A model generated the notes under the pieces. That model had not been told where the DNA came from, did no database searches, and saw only the letters and a list, made by a program, of their open reading frames with translations. From positions 1 through 64,000 of the forward strand of contig JARBJD010000305.1 of assembly GCA_033064195.1 (NCBI GenBank): a stretch of 64,000 nucleotides of DNA, read 5' to 3'. The translations under genes and the position numbers were made by a program. The number at the start of each line of letters is the position of its first letter. Position 1 is the stretch's first letter. Source of the stretch: Blattamonas nauphoetae (taxonomy: Eukaryota > Preaxostyla > Oxymonadida). Shown here one piece after another: positions 1-10,093 of this stretch.

Positions 1-956
1 TCAATCGGGGACACAACCAATTCCTCCTTCGTCTCATCATACTTCACTCTCCACTCTGAACCGCCAGTGCCAATCTCAGACTCCACACTCGCGCTGTCAA
101 TTGGGACTTCAGTGTCTCCAGCTGCTGTTCTTGGTGTCACGAGACAGCACCGATGCATGGAGTGAGCGAAGGCGACGATGTGAGGTGTGTCCGCAAGAAC
201 GGTGGTTACTGCAGAGACGACGTGGCAAGCTACGGGTTGGCGGTGTCGGAGTTCTGTTGGTCTGTCTGCACGTTGCCCTGTTATTCATTTGGGCAGGGTC
301 GGTTGATTTCAGCAAAGAGAAATCTCGTCCATCCCTCGAATGCGGTTGGGGTTGGGGCTGGCGAAGAGTGATGGGACAGCCAGTTATCACTTGTGGTGTC
401 GTCGGCGAGGCGACGAAATGTGAGGTCGAGCTTCGTCTTCCGTGGTGGAGACAGGCGAGTGGATGCGTGGGATGGACGTCGTGGACTTACTCCTTTTCGC
501 TTCTCCTTCCCATTCCCTGTCTCTCTCTCACATACCCATGTCTGACGATCCGTTCTGCTTGTCCAGAATCCACCCACTTCGAGTGACTCTGTCGCGCTTC
601 CTGGTCTTCCTCTCGCGTTCTTTTCGTTGGGGTCCCTTCCCTAAACTTCTTCTTCATCCATCTCACCCTTCGACTCCTTTGACATTCACTCTCAATTCAT
701 CGACAGTGTTTCGCCGTGTCTCAACTTTCGCTTTCTACCTTCCGCATTCCACTGATGGCAATGGCAGGCTGCTCGGAGACGAACGAGGAGAGGAGAGATG
801 GGGAAGAACTCGAAAACGAGCGAAAAGAAAGGATGAATTCGGCTACGGTATCTTCCGATCCTTCCGAATCCGTGTCGGAAGGGTCAGCTGATGAACGAAA
901 GATCCAAAATCCTTCGGGCAAAAGGAACCACGGACTGAAGCCAGAGTTGACGAATA
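1..956. repeat. Duplicated downstream flank of copy A; no gene seen
   Basis: From about position 100 this stretch matches 2590-4100 in the same order and orientation (shared landmarks include GTGAGCGAAGGCGACGATG, the AAATCTCGTCCATC stretch and the hairpin near 857). It lies downstream of a minus-strand helical-repeat gene in both places, so it is the 3' flank of a duplicated gene-plus-flank unit. The short open frames inside it are not conserved between the two copies and are not called. The first 100 bases hold nothing I recognise. Confidence 0.65.
857..885. repeat. Hairpin in the duplicated flank
   Basis: Arms GATCCTTCCGA (857-867) and TCGGAAGGGTC (875-885) pair at 10 of 11 positions around a 7-base loop. 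The equivalent place in the second flank copy (3972-4000) keeps a stem, with changes that still allow G-U pairing in RNA. It sits downstream of the minus-strand genes A and B. It could be a 3'-end signal or chance; only its presence in both copies is shown. Confidence 0.4.
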
Positions 957-2015
957 TCACACAAAACAGTGTTTCTTTTCCAAGAAGGCAGAAACAAGTT
1001 TGATGGTTCGCTTGTTCCTTCTGTTTCTACCAAAGCCGGGAAGGTTCATGCCCAGCAGGTTGTTCCATTCAATCGACTTGTCAACAATAGATCTTCCGTA
1101 CATGTCTTTGTCGTTTTCCAGCTTTGCTTCAATCACATTTTCCATGCCCTCCATTCTCAGCATTCGAGACACTATCTTCCACATCTGTCGCTGATCTCCC
1201 CTTGTTTGGTTCCAGTCCCGCTGGGAAACGGTCATGTCATACAGAAAACTCAGATTGAGCGATGATTCTCGAAGAATGTCAGACAACTGGGGATCGTGAG
1301 AGACAGGCACATGAAGAACAATTTCCATCGTCGGTTGATAATAAGAACAGATTCGGAGTTGAAGTTCCAGAAAATACTTCGATTGCTGACCATCGATGAT
1401 CGAAAATCGGTTCGTACACAAATGGCAAATATACTCCTCCGAAGGCACGAGAACTTGGTGCAAAAGGGTCTCGTGAACAGCTTGTTGTTCATTCCATCTT
1501 CAATTTTGAGTTCTGCGAGACGACCCTGAGTTGCGAGAGCCAGACAGTCTGGTTGATGACTGTCAAGAGACATGTGTGGATATTGACTGCTCTGACGAAT
1601 GAAACAGACAGTGGATGAAGACTGTTGATGATTTGAGGGATCAGATCAGCTTTGACGAAAGGTAAAGTCGGAGTTTTAATGAACAGTGATTGAACAGATA
1701 TCTGAGCATTTCCATTGCTGTGGTGGTGATGACCCGACTGAGTGTGGAAAGGAGCACCCAATGGACTGGACGAAGTTGGTCGAAGATTCATCAGTAGTTC
1801 GCCAAGGCTGTTGAGGAAAGAATCGATTGACGACTGAGTCCATTGATACACTGAGTTTAGATATCTCACTGATTTCGCTTCAGAGAGTCATTAAGAACAG
1901 GTTTGAACTTCACGGTGGCAACGAGAGATCGAAAAATAACGGCTTGTTCATCTTCAGAGGGAAAGGTCTCTCCATCCCAATTCAAGAAAGCAGAGCAATC
2001 TGAGAAATATGAAAA
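957..2015 (-). pseudogene. Helical-repeat family protein, copy A (broken)
   Basis: This is a degenerate member of the family represented intact by the genes at 4372, 8562 and 10094. In minus-strand order it keeps the LNWDGE start region, the VKADLIPQIINSLHPLSVSF core, the ICHLCTNRFSIIDGQQS segment, the YYQPTMEIVLHVPV segment and the C-terminal IEWNNLLGMNLP. These blocks lie in different reading frames, so at least two frame shifts separate them, and the usual stop just after GMNLP is lost, letting the last frame run to 957. The intact relatives look all-helical and HEAT/ARM-like (my inference from the leucine spacing); no catalytic residues are evident. It heads a tandem series of four on the same strand and is the oldest-looking copy. 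Confidence 0.8.
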
Positions 2016-2589
2016 GTGGGAAGAGATACCAGGGCTAGGAGAATGGGAAGGTCGTCTTCATGGCCAAATCTGTCATTATTTCGGAATCTGAGGACAGTCT
2101 CGTTATGGGTCAACAAAGAATGAGTCAAACCATGAGAATGAGATGAAATACCGGTCCAGAATGGAAGAAAAACAATTAACGAAGTTTGAAAGAGTTCACG
2201 AAGAAGGAGATGAAGGGCATGAACGAATCGCAAAGGATAAATCCAGAAGAAGAGCCACTGTGTTGAACAGACGAGTGCAATCACCCATCATGTCGGTGTG
2301 GTTTCGTAGTACGGTGAGCGATACACTCAAAACGATGATTCAGTTTGTGAACGAGATAAAAGATGAGGACCACACAGAAAAGCAGAGTCAGTGCGGATGG
2401 CACCCGAAACTCCAGGCTTCGCTCTTGCACTGTCGACCCTCACCTCCCGCGACAGTTCCAACACGATACACTTGTTCTCTTCCATCACTCCCTTCAAAAT
2501 ACTCATCAACAGCCCTGTCTCCTTCATCTCGATAACCCTCTCTCATCGACTGGAGCTGCTTCTACTGCTAAATCGACAGGGTTTCATTG
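2016..2589. other. Intergenic, upstream of copy A
   Basis: No conserved coding region found. Only a short GTTATGGGTCA stretch near 2101 recalls the upstream flanks of copies B and C, so most of the promoter-side similarity has been lost here. Confidence 0.4.
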
Positions 2590-4371
2590 ACGCCAGCTGC
2601 CCTTGCAGACACGAGACAGTACCCGACACAAAGGGAGTGAGCGAAGGCGACGATGTGATGTGTGTCCAGCCAGAATCGCGGAGACTGTGGAGACGACGTG
2701 GCAAGTCGCGAGGTTGACTGTGTCTGTGTTCTGTCGGTCTGTCTGCACGCTGCCCTCTTCGCTTGTGCTGCTTCCCCTCAATTCAAAAAGAAATCTCGTC
2801 CATCTCTCGAGGCGGTTCGGGTTGGTTTGAGGGGGTGAGGGGGACTGCGAGTCATCAGTTGTGGTGTCGTCGAGAGTGAGGAAAGAAACGACGATATTTG
2901 TTTGCCACAGCAGACACAGACGAACAGATGTGCGGGATGGGAGTCGTGGACTTCCTCCACTTCGCATCATCTGCCTCTTCTCACTCTTCTTGCTTCTCTC
3001 CCTCACATTCAGTCTGCAGGATCTGCCTTGCTTGTCCAGCATCCACCCACTTCAGTGACTCTGTTTGCTTCCTCGTCTTCCTCTCGCCTGCTCTTTTCGT
3101 CGGCTGTCCCCTTTGCTTCTTCTTCATCCATCTCACCTTCCTCCTCCGACTCTCGTCCTTTCTCATCTTCTTTCTTCCGTCCCCATCCCTTCCTCTTCGT
3201 CCCATTTCCTCTTTTTCCATTGCGATCCAGTTTGAAGTGGAATCCTCGATGACGAAGGAAGAGAGGAGAGAACAGTGAAGAACTCGACGACAAGCTGGAG
3301 AAAGCGAGAGAAGAAGACAGTCGAGGTGAGAATGGTTGTGCCTCAAACGAACAGCCACCAGTATATGCAGCTCAGGCGGTGGTGAGGGGAGGCAGAGGTG
3401 GAGTGTGAAGGTGTGAGGAGCAGAGGGGAGGAGAGGGAGTGGGTGGTGAGGGAGGAGAGGGGAGGAGGGAGTGGGAGGAGTGGTGAGGGGAGGGCAGAGG
3501 GAGGGAGGGTGTGGGAGGGGTGAGGAGGAAAGGCAGAGGGGTGGGAGGAGGGTGTGGGTGGGTGAGGGAGAGGCAGTGGGAGAGGGAGTGGGTGGTGAGG
3601 GAAGAGGGGAGTGGGAGGGTGTGGGTGGTGAGGGGAAGGCAGAGGGAGTGGGAGGGAGTGGGTGGTGAGGGAGAGGGAGGGAGAGTGTGGGTGGTGAGGG
3701 AGAGGCAGAGTGGGAGGGTGTGGGTGGTGAGGGAGAGGCAGAGGGAGTGGGAGGGTGTGGGTGGTGAGGGAGGGAGGGAGGCAGAGTGGGAGGGAGAGGC
3801 AGTGGTGGTGAGGGAGGCAGAGGAGGAGTAGGAGGAGGGGTGTGGGTGGTGAGGGAGAGGCAGAGGGTGGGAGGGTGTGGGGGGTGAGGGGAGAGGCAGA
3901 GTGGGAGGAGGGGTGGGTGGTGATGGAGCAGGGGTTCGAGAACGGCCATGAATTGGGAGACGGCATCTTCCGATCTTTCCGAATCGGCGCCGGAAGGGTC
4001 TGCTGATGAGCGAGGGAGATCCAGAATGCGGAGGGAGAGAGGCAGACAGTTTCGGAAATCCCATCTCACAATTGAAGAGAATCATGAAGAGAGCTCCGAA
4101 TACAATAAGAAACTACCACGGAGACACAAACTCCCTTCAATCGTCACCGTCGATACATCGACACTTTGCCTTCCAGAAAGGGGCAGGGCGAGAGTGGCGG
4201 CCAAGGAGAAGGAGAGTGTGGCGACAATTGAGTGAGATTGGCGAGAAAATCTCAATCGTTCCGGCAAAAGATGAGGTGATGCCAATGCCGACAGAGATCT
4301 CACGCAAACAGTGTTTGTTGTCCATAAGAGATCAGAAACATGTGGAAATGTTCGCTCCTTCCTGTCAGTTT
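2590..4371. repeat. Second copy of the duplicated flank, with minisatellite insertion
   Basis: Matches 100-956 along both ends (2600-3060 and 3948-4060) but is longer because a G-rich repeat tract (3380-3925) sits inside. It is the downstream flank of copy B. Long proline/serine/histidine open frames on the minus strand here are by-products of the repeat and are not called as genes. I see no other feature in it. Confidence 0.6.
3380..3925. repeat. G-rich minisatellite
   Basis: About 545 bp of imperfect tandem repeats made of GTGGGAGGG, GTGTGGGTGGTGAGGG and AGAGGCAGAG modules, strongly strand-asymmetric (almost no C or T runs on the plus strand). The many GGG and GGGTGGTGAGGG runs could form G-quadruplexes. 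It is absent from the related flank at 1-956, so it arose or expanded after the duplication. Confidence 0.85.
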
Positions 4372-5391
4372 CTACCGACGTCGTGGTGTGTTCATGCCCA
4401 GAAGATTGTTCCAACTGATCGATTTGGCAACAATCCATCCTCCAAACGATGAACTTTTGTCGTTTCGCAGCTTCGCCTCCATCACATCTTCGATGCCCTC
4501 CATTCGCAACAGTTGCTGCACTGTCTTCCACATCTGTTGCTGATTTCCCCTTAGTTTGTTCCATTTTCGTTGGAGTTCCACGATGAAATCAAGAAAGTAC
4601 CAGATTGAGTTCTCATTCTCGAAGAATGTCAGACAACTTGGGATCGTGAGAACGACTGGCATATTCAAGACAAAACCCATTGTTGGTTGATAATAAGGAC
4701 ATATTTCGAGGAGTTGGGCGAGGAGTGTCAGAAAAGACTCGGATTGCTTCCCATCGATGATCGAGAATCGGTTCATGCACAAATGGCAGATATACTTCTC
4801 GGAAGGCACGAGAACTTGATGCAGAACCGCCTCGTGAACAGCTTGTTGCCCATTCTCACCTTTAATTCCGAGTTTTTCGAGATCATCTGGTGTTGCGGGC
4901 AAGAGAGAGTGAGCGGTGGTTGCGATGACGTTGATGTGGATATCGACAGCTTCTGCAAAGGAAAGAGACAATGGATGGATATTTGTGATGAGTTGAGGGA
5001 TAAGATCAGCTTTGACGAGGGCAAGTCGAATTTTAACCGAGCAGAACACGATCAGTGAATCGAGCATATCCATTGCGGTTGTTGTGATGGCCCGACTTGT
5101 TGATGAAAGGAGCACCACAATGGATTGTATGAAGTTTGTCGAAGATTCATCAATAGTTCTCCTGAGGCTGCTGAGAAAAGCATCGGCTGATTCTTTATCA
5201 TCCAGATCCACAGATTTGAGAAATGTCACGGCCTTCGCTTCCAAAGATACATCAAGAGAAGGCTGTAACTGCACAGTGGCAACAAGAGACTGAAAGACAA
5301 TTGCCTTTTCCTCTACAGAATCAGGTGTGTCTTCATTCCAATTCAGGAAAGGGTGGCATTCCGCTGAAAATGGGAACTGAGTGGAAGACAA
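4372..5391 (-). CDS. Helical-repeat family protein, copy B
   Basis: About 339 residues, open from 5391 to a TAG at 4372. Landmarks shared with copies C and D, in order: CHPFLNWNED, an IVFQSLVATVQLQPSLD segment, ESADAFLSSL, NFIQSIVVLLSSTS, LVKADLIPQLITNIHPLSLSF, KYICHLCMNRFSIIDGKQS, YYQPTMGFVLNMP, IPSCLTFFE, QQMWKTVQQLLRMEGIEDV and the C-terminal ISWNNLLGMN. The amphipathic helices suggest an ARM/HEAT-like fold (inference); function unknown, no signal peptide or membrane span. The frame has no ATG at 5391: the ATG homologous to that of copy C lies at 5444 but is out of frame, because the homopolymer at 5424-5427 is one base shorter than in copy C. So B is either broken at its N-terminus or starts differently. 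Confidence 0.75.
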   Translation of the reverse strand: MSSTQFPFSAECHPFLNWNEDTPDSVEEKAIVFQSLVATVQLQPSLDVSLEAKAVTFLKSVDLDDKESADAFLSSLRRTIDESSTNFIQSIVVLLSSTSRAITTTAMDMLDSLIVFCSVKIRLALVKADLIPQLITNIHPLSLSFAEAVDIHINVIATTAHSLLPATPDDLEKLGIKGENGQQAVHEAVLHQVLVPSEKYICHLCMNRFSIIDGKQSESFLTLLAQLLEICPYYQPTMGFVLNMPVVLTIPSCLTFFENENSIWYFLDFIVELQRKWNKLRGNQQQMWKTVQQLLRMEGIEDVMEAKLRNDKSSSFGGWIVAKSISWNNLLGMNTPRRR

Positions 5392-5552
5392 ATCAGAGCG
5401 TGTTGTACTTGAGGAGGTGCCTGTTTTATGGAAATCTCAGTCATTCTGATTGACTCGATCAAAAATTAAACGTTATGGGTCAGAGTGAAATGTGAAAGAA
5501 ATAGACTGAGATGCATCAGATGGAAAAAGAAGAACAAAATACAACCAACAAA

Positions 5553-5560
5553 GACCGAGA
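5553..5560. repeat. 8-bp target-site duplication, left
   Basis: GACCGAGA immediately left of the transposon at 5561-8074; repeated at 8075-8082 and present once at the matching empty site 9747-9754. Confidence 0.9.
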
Positions 5561-5569
5561 TATACTGGC

Positions 5570-5595
5570 CTGACCGAGCCTTTCGGCTCGGTCAG
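5570..5595. repeat. Perfect hairpin at the transposon's left end
   Basis: CTGACCGAGCC (5570-5580), loop TTTC, GGCTCGGTCAG (5585-5595): an 11-bp perfect stem. A looser version occurs in the internal copy of the left end near 5708-5734. Confidence 0.8.
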
Positions 5596-6235
5596 TGTCA
5601 CCTCGATTCTCTTCTAAGGGCCTCGATCAACTTTCCATTGTGAATTGACTCAAAATTCTGACATTGTGACTTCCGCTAGGATGGGAGGAAACTACAAAGA
5701 TATACTGGACTGATCGAGCCCAAAGGCTCTGTCGGAGTCCATCTTTTTCTTCTAAGGGTCAGATCGACTCAATCTCCGCTCATTATCCCTCATGGCGTCT
5801 ATCGTGCACGTGACATCCACATTCACTCTCGAAATGTGGATATATCAGGGTTGTCATCATGGATCTCTCACCGAAAGAGTGTCCACAGTCACAAACAAGA
5901 CATCAAATCACAACATCCGTGGAACGATGGTTATCGTTCAACAAAGCAACTTTCTGTGATGTTTGAAGTGCGGAACAGTACCTTCAGTGTTGATGATCTA
6001 CAATTATTTGCGAACACACGAGATACAGCCGTGAGTTTTATCAGCTCGTGTCTTCACCGAAAACAAGAAGAAGATTGGCACTCTGACTATCACAACCTAC
6101 AACGACGAAGAAAACAATGAAGCAACGTCGGTCGAATCAGCTCCGAACACCAGCTCAGACGATCCAGAGCACGCTGGCACTCAGCAACTCTCGTCCTTAA
6201 CACAGATCCGAAACAGCACCCAAAGTCGAGGTCGA

Positions 6236-6679
6236 ACCATGCCGTCCAAGAATCCTTCAAATCCCTCATCCAGAACCCTCCACAAGTTCGAGCAGGAGTA
6301 CAAAGCGATCATGGTCACCTTCCAACTCGACAAAGGCCCACTGGACGCATTCTAAGAAACATACACCGAGTTCCCCAACCTGGAAGCGTTCGAGAGCGAC
6401 ATCAGCATATGGAAGGAGCGAAAACGGCGGATCATTGTGAAGGAGCCCTCGAAGATCTTCGAGTTCGTGTGTGTCGATGTTGTTCCACTGAAGTTCGTGC
6501 TGATTGATCACCACAAGCTGCGACAGGAGATATGGACTCGACCTGCTCGAGATATGCTCCGTCCGTTTCAAACATTCAAGCAGTTCATTGCACAACCGAA
6601 GGTTCGCAATATCGACCTCAAGGCAGCAAAAAAGAAGGAGTTCCTGGACAAAATCGCAAGTTATCTTCCGTCCCGTTGA
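6236..6679 (+). pseudogene. Unrecognised decayed coding stretch inside the transposon
   Basis: A plus-strand frame starting near an ATG at 6238 encodes a charged polypeptide with the segments HKFEQEYKAIMVTFQLDKG, FPNLEAFESDISIWKERK, KIFEFVCVDVVPLKF and a lysine-rich end (KAAKKKEFLDKIASYL). Codon use and residue order look protein-like, but the frame is interrupted and I recognise no family. A further coding-like stretch follows at about 7006-7405, and a possible intron-like GTATGT...TTCAG stretch lies near 7475-7541. These may be the remains of the element's own genes or captured sequence; the sequence alone does not decide. Confidence 0.3.
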
Positions 6680-8074
6680 TATGATGGTACCCGACTTTGT
6701 GATGATTCCCCAGATCCATCTGTCAGCCAGAGTGTTCACAAATCCTTTCACACTCGCTCGGAAGATCGACGCCCCATCCACGCTGTCCATGTCGCAACGG
6801 TCTCACCGCACGACATCATCTACTTCTCTTATAACTTATCTCCAGTCTGAGGACTCAAAACCAGATTAGCCAAGCTTCATTACCTCATTCCTTCGTTTAT
6901 TCCCCCCAAATCCCTCTCCTCTGTCCCGCCCTTCCACACTCTCCATTTCACTCCCTCACCGTCGATCTCACAGACGCCAGAAACATCGTCTTCCAAATTC
7001 GATTTTTGCCGAAGAAGCCGAACTTCCAGTTGTCAATGAAGATACAGCGTTCCTTGTTGAGGATCGGTCCACTTCCGATCATCGCGTCTCGATTCTCGCC
7101 GAATGTGTTTATGACTGATGCGTGGTCATCAACCTTCTACCATGTCAAGAAACCATGCTTCCCCGCCAGCTATATCGCTGAAAGCTCATCCCAACCTGCG
7201 CAATCAGCTCTCCACAACCTCGCATTTTCTTTTGGCTCGCCTACATCTGCCGGCGGACGGAAGGCATCGGTTGCCTCTCCGAACCCCCACAGCGGGTCGA
7301 CTATTGGTGCTTCAGGACAAACTGGAAGCTCAGCGATGCCCCACTTTCATCTTCCCGCTAATTAGCCGCAGAGCTTCCATGCTGTTGTGGATGTCGACCA
7401 AATAGCGTTCAAAAATTAAGAAGAGCAGAAAAGGGTGCACAATCGAAGAAGGAACGACTGAAGAAAGTTGGATCGGTATGTTATTCATCCTTATTCTTAT
7501 TTCTTGTTATTTTGTCATCATTTTCATGATATGTTCAGACTTGCATTCCACTCGCCTCTCTCGACCGACTGAGCGATGTGATTATGTGTGACCAGTTTAA
7601 GTTGGGTGTGAGATAGAAGAGGGAAGAAGAGCAAAAAAAGGTGAAAGAGGTGAGGGAGTTGATGGAGAAACAGGTGATTCAGCCACCAGCGGAATGAACC
7701 ATTTTGGAGTGATTAGCACCTATTCTCCACTTGAATTCATAACACAACGATTCGCTGTGATTTTTGTTTTCCCGAACAGTCACTGATAAACTATTTTTAC
7801 AGTTTTTTGGAGAAATGTGAATGATCATCCAATAATTTGTTCAGTTGTGTCTCGAAGGAATAACTTTCTTTGAATCACGTTATTTTTGAGTTTCGAAGGT
7901 TATATAAATTGAATCAAGCTTCCACAGGAGAGTAAATCATCTTTTCGCTGCTCAGAGAAAAGTTAACCGTCCTGATACACTTTTGATCTCACCCATATTT
8001 CGAAAATCCCCGGTCACTGACCGTCAGTACTTTTTGGGAAAAAGTGACCGGTCACCCCCGGTCAGGCCAGTATA

Positions 8075-8082
8075 GACCGAGA
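8075..8082. repeat. 8-bp target-site duplication, right
   Basis: GACCGAGA immediately right of the transposon end; matches 5553-5560. Confidence 0.9.
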
Positions 8083-8561
8083 CTGTCCACGAATGAAGAG
8101 ACTGTGGGTGAACGAGACAAATTGAAAGATTGAATCAATTCGTCGAAGAACAACGAACGAAAGAAAAAGAGAAAGAAGAAATGCAGAAAAAGAGATGCAT
8201 GTGTCAAGTCTTGTGGTTCCGCATGGTTCTTTCATCCTTTCCAAGTGTTCCCTTCCACTACATTCGTGAATTGCCTGTTCATGAGTGGCACGAATGACCG
8301 AGCGAACGAGAGTGCATAACAATCAGAAAAGAGTGCTGTGTCGACTGAAGTTGCCAAATTGAGTCGTTCTTCTCAGAAAAGAGAAGTATGACGTTCGAAA
8401 GATCGTAGATAGTCACTCCTCATTCCATCCCTTCTTTCCAAAATCGTGGTTGGCAAACAATCCCATTGTCCATTCCTCTCAACATCCGACGAAGAGCGAT
8501 GTGTTCTGCTTCAAGCCGAGTCTCGTTGATTGTCTTCGTTGAGAGAAGATTTGGATGTTTT
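8083..8561. repeat. Intergenic flank between B and C, duplicated between C and D
   Basis: Nearly the same sequence lies at 9755-10093. The copy here has 139 extra bases between two CAGAAAA repeats (8185-8191 and 8324-8330) where the other copy has one. It is the downstream flank of the minus-strand copy C. No gene seen. Confidence 0.8.
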
Positions 8562-9635
8562 CTATTCATCTTCCGGAAGGTTCATACCCAGCAAGTTGTT
8601 CCATTCGATCGACGTGGCAACAACATCTTCTCCACCGATTGTGTATTGGTCATTCCACAGCTTTTCCGATATCATATCTTCGATGCCCTCCATTCGCAAC
8701 ATTTGCTGTACTATCTTCGACATTTGCCGCTCTGTTCCCCTTGTGTCGTTCCATTCTTGCTGGGATTGGATCAAGAGAACCACGAAATGGGAGATTGAGT
8801 CATCATTTTCGAAGAATGTGAGACAACTTGGGATCGTGAGAAAGACTGGCATATGAAGAACAAAATCCATTGTTGGTTGATGATAAGGGCATATCTGGAT
8901 GAGATTGGCGAGGAGTTCCAGAAAATGCTCTGATGGGCCACCATCGCTGATCGAAAAGCGGTTCACGCACACATGCGAAATGTACTTCTCCGAAGGTGCG
9001 ACAACTTGTTGAAAAACCGTTTCGTGAACAGCTTGTCGTTCATTTCCATCTTCAATTCTGAGTTCGGTCAGTCCAAATGGAGTTGCGGGCCAGAGAGAAC
9101 AGGTGATGCAAAAATTGAGGTTGGTGTGGATATCGATTGCTTCGGTGAATGAAAGAGACAATGGATTGAGAGTGTTGATGAGTTGAGGGATTAGATCAGC
9201 TTTGGCGAGGGCAAGTCGGACTTTATGTGAACAGAATAGGATCAGAGGAACGAGCATTTTTATTGTTGTTGTTGTGATGGCCCGACTTGTTGATGAAAGG
9301 AGCACCACAATGGATTGTATGAAGTTGGTCGAAGATTCATCAATAGTTCTCCCAAGGCTGTCGAGAAAAGCATCGATTGACGACTCAGCCGAGATATGCA
9401 TATATCTGATAAAGTTGACAGCTTTAGCTTCTAAAGAGACATCAAGTGCAGGTTGGGACTTCATAGTGGCGACGAGAGATCGAAAGAGAACTGTTTGTTC
9501 ATGAATAGATGGTTGTTTTTCTTCATTCCAATTTAGGAATGTTGAGCAATCTATTGAAAATGGAAACGGAGGGCACGACAAATCAGAGCGTGCTGCACTT
9601 GAGGAGGTGCCTGTTTTTATGGAAAACTCAGTCAT
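8562..9635 (-). CDS. Helical-repeat family protein, copy C
   Basis: 357 residues from an ATG at 9635 (MTEFSIKTGTSSS) to a stop at 8562; the frame is open a little further upstream but without an ATG. It is the best full-length member in the window. Order of conserved blocks: DCSTFLNWNEEKQ, TVLFRSLVATMKSQPALDVS, SIDAFLDSLGRTIDESSTN, LAKADLIPQLINTLNPLSLSF, KYISHVCVNRFSISDG, YHQPTMDFVLHMPVF, IPSCLTFFEND, MSKIVQQMLRMEGIEDM and IEWNNLLGMNLPEDE at the end. It appears cytosolic and helical-repeat-like; I do not know its function. Its upstream flank is closely similar to that of copy B, and its downstream flank to that of copy D, showing stepwise tandem duplication. Confidence 0.85.
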   Translation of the reverse strand: MTEFSIKTGTSSSAARSDLSCPPFPFSIDCSTFLNWNEEKQPSIHEQTVLFRSLVATMKSQPALDVSLEAKAVNFIRYMHISAESSIDAFLDSLGRTIDESSTNFIQSIVVLLSSTSRAITTTTIKMLVPLILFCSHKVRLALAKADLIPQLINTLNPLSLSFTEAIDIHTNLNFCITCSLWPATPFGLTELRIEDGNERQAVHETVFQQVVAPSEKYISHVCVNRFSISDGGPSEHFLELLANLIQICPYHQPTMDFVLHMPVFLTIPSCLTFFENDDSISHFVVLLIQSQQEWNDTRGTERQMSKIVQQMLRMEGIEDMISEKLWNDQYTIGGEDVVATSIEWNNLLGMNLPEDE

Positions 9636-10093
9636 TCTGATGGACTCGATCAAAAAATTAAACGTTATGGGTCAAAGTGAAATGTGAAAGAATTAGACTG
9701 AGATGCATCAGATGGAAAAAAAGAAGAACAAAATACAGCCAACAAAGACCGAGACTGTCCACGAATGAAGAGACTGTGGGTGAACGAGACAAATTGAAAG
9801 ATTGAATCAATTCGTCGAAGAACAACGAACGAAAGAAAAAGAGAAAGAAGAAATGCAGAAAAGAGTGCTGTGTCGACTAAAGTTGCCAAATTGAGTCGTT
9901 CTTCTCAGAAAAGAGAAGTATGACGTTCGAAAGATCGTAGATAGTCACTCCTCATTCCATCCCTTCTTACCAAAATAGAGGTTGGCAAACAATCCCATTG
10001 TCCATTCATATCAACATCCGACGAAGAGCGATGTGTTCTGCTTCAAGCCGAGTCTCGTTGATTGTCTTCGTTGAGAGAAGATTTGGATGTTTT
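9636..10093. repeat. Intergenic flank between C and D, with empty transposon site
   Basis: Joins a B-like upstream flank (9636-9746) directly to the flank seen after the transposon (9755 onward). The 8-bp GACCGAGA occurs once here, at 9747-9754, which is what the B-C spacer must have looked like before the 2.5-kb element inserted. No gene seen. Confidence 0.85.

Larger units (their letters stand above)
5561..8074. mobile_element. 2.5-kb TIR DNA transposon between copies B and C
   Basis: Bounded by perfect 16-bp inverted repeats, TATACTGGCCTGACCG at 5561-5576 and its reverse complement at 8059-8074, and flanked by the 8-bp direct repeat GACCGAGA. The same flank occurs uninterrupted at 9747-9754 between copies C and D, which is a natural empty site. 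An 8-bp duplication is usual for hAT-type elements, but the terminus does not match the common hAT start, so the superfamily is open. The left end is partly duplicated inside (5560-5631 resembles 5699-5768). The right end has CGGTC/GACCG subterminal repeats. The interior holds decayed, unrecognised coding-like stretches and no transposase I can identify, so it is probably non-autonomous. Confidence 0.85.

Noticed and set aside
101-586. 161-codon plus-strand frame near the window start
   Set aside because: It is not preserved in the duplicate flank at 2590-3060, so coding constraint is unlikely.
2981-4069. Long Pro/Ser/His-rich minus-strand proteins
   Set aside because: They arise from the G-rich minisatellite, change character with the frame, and have no counterpart in the sister flank.
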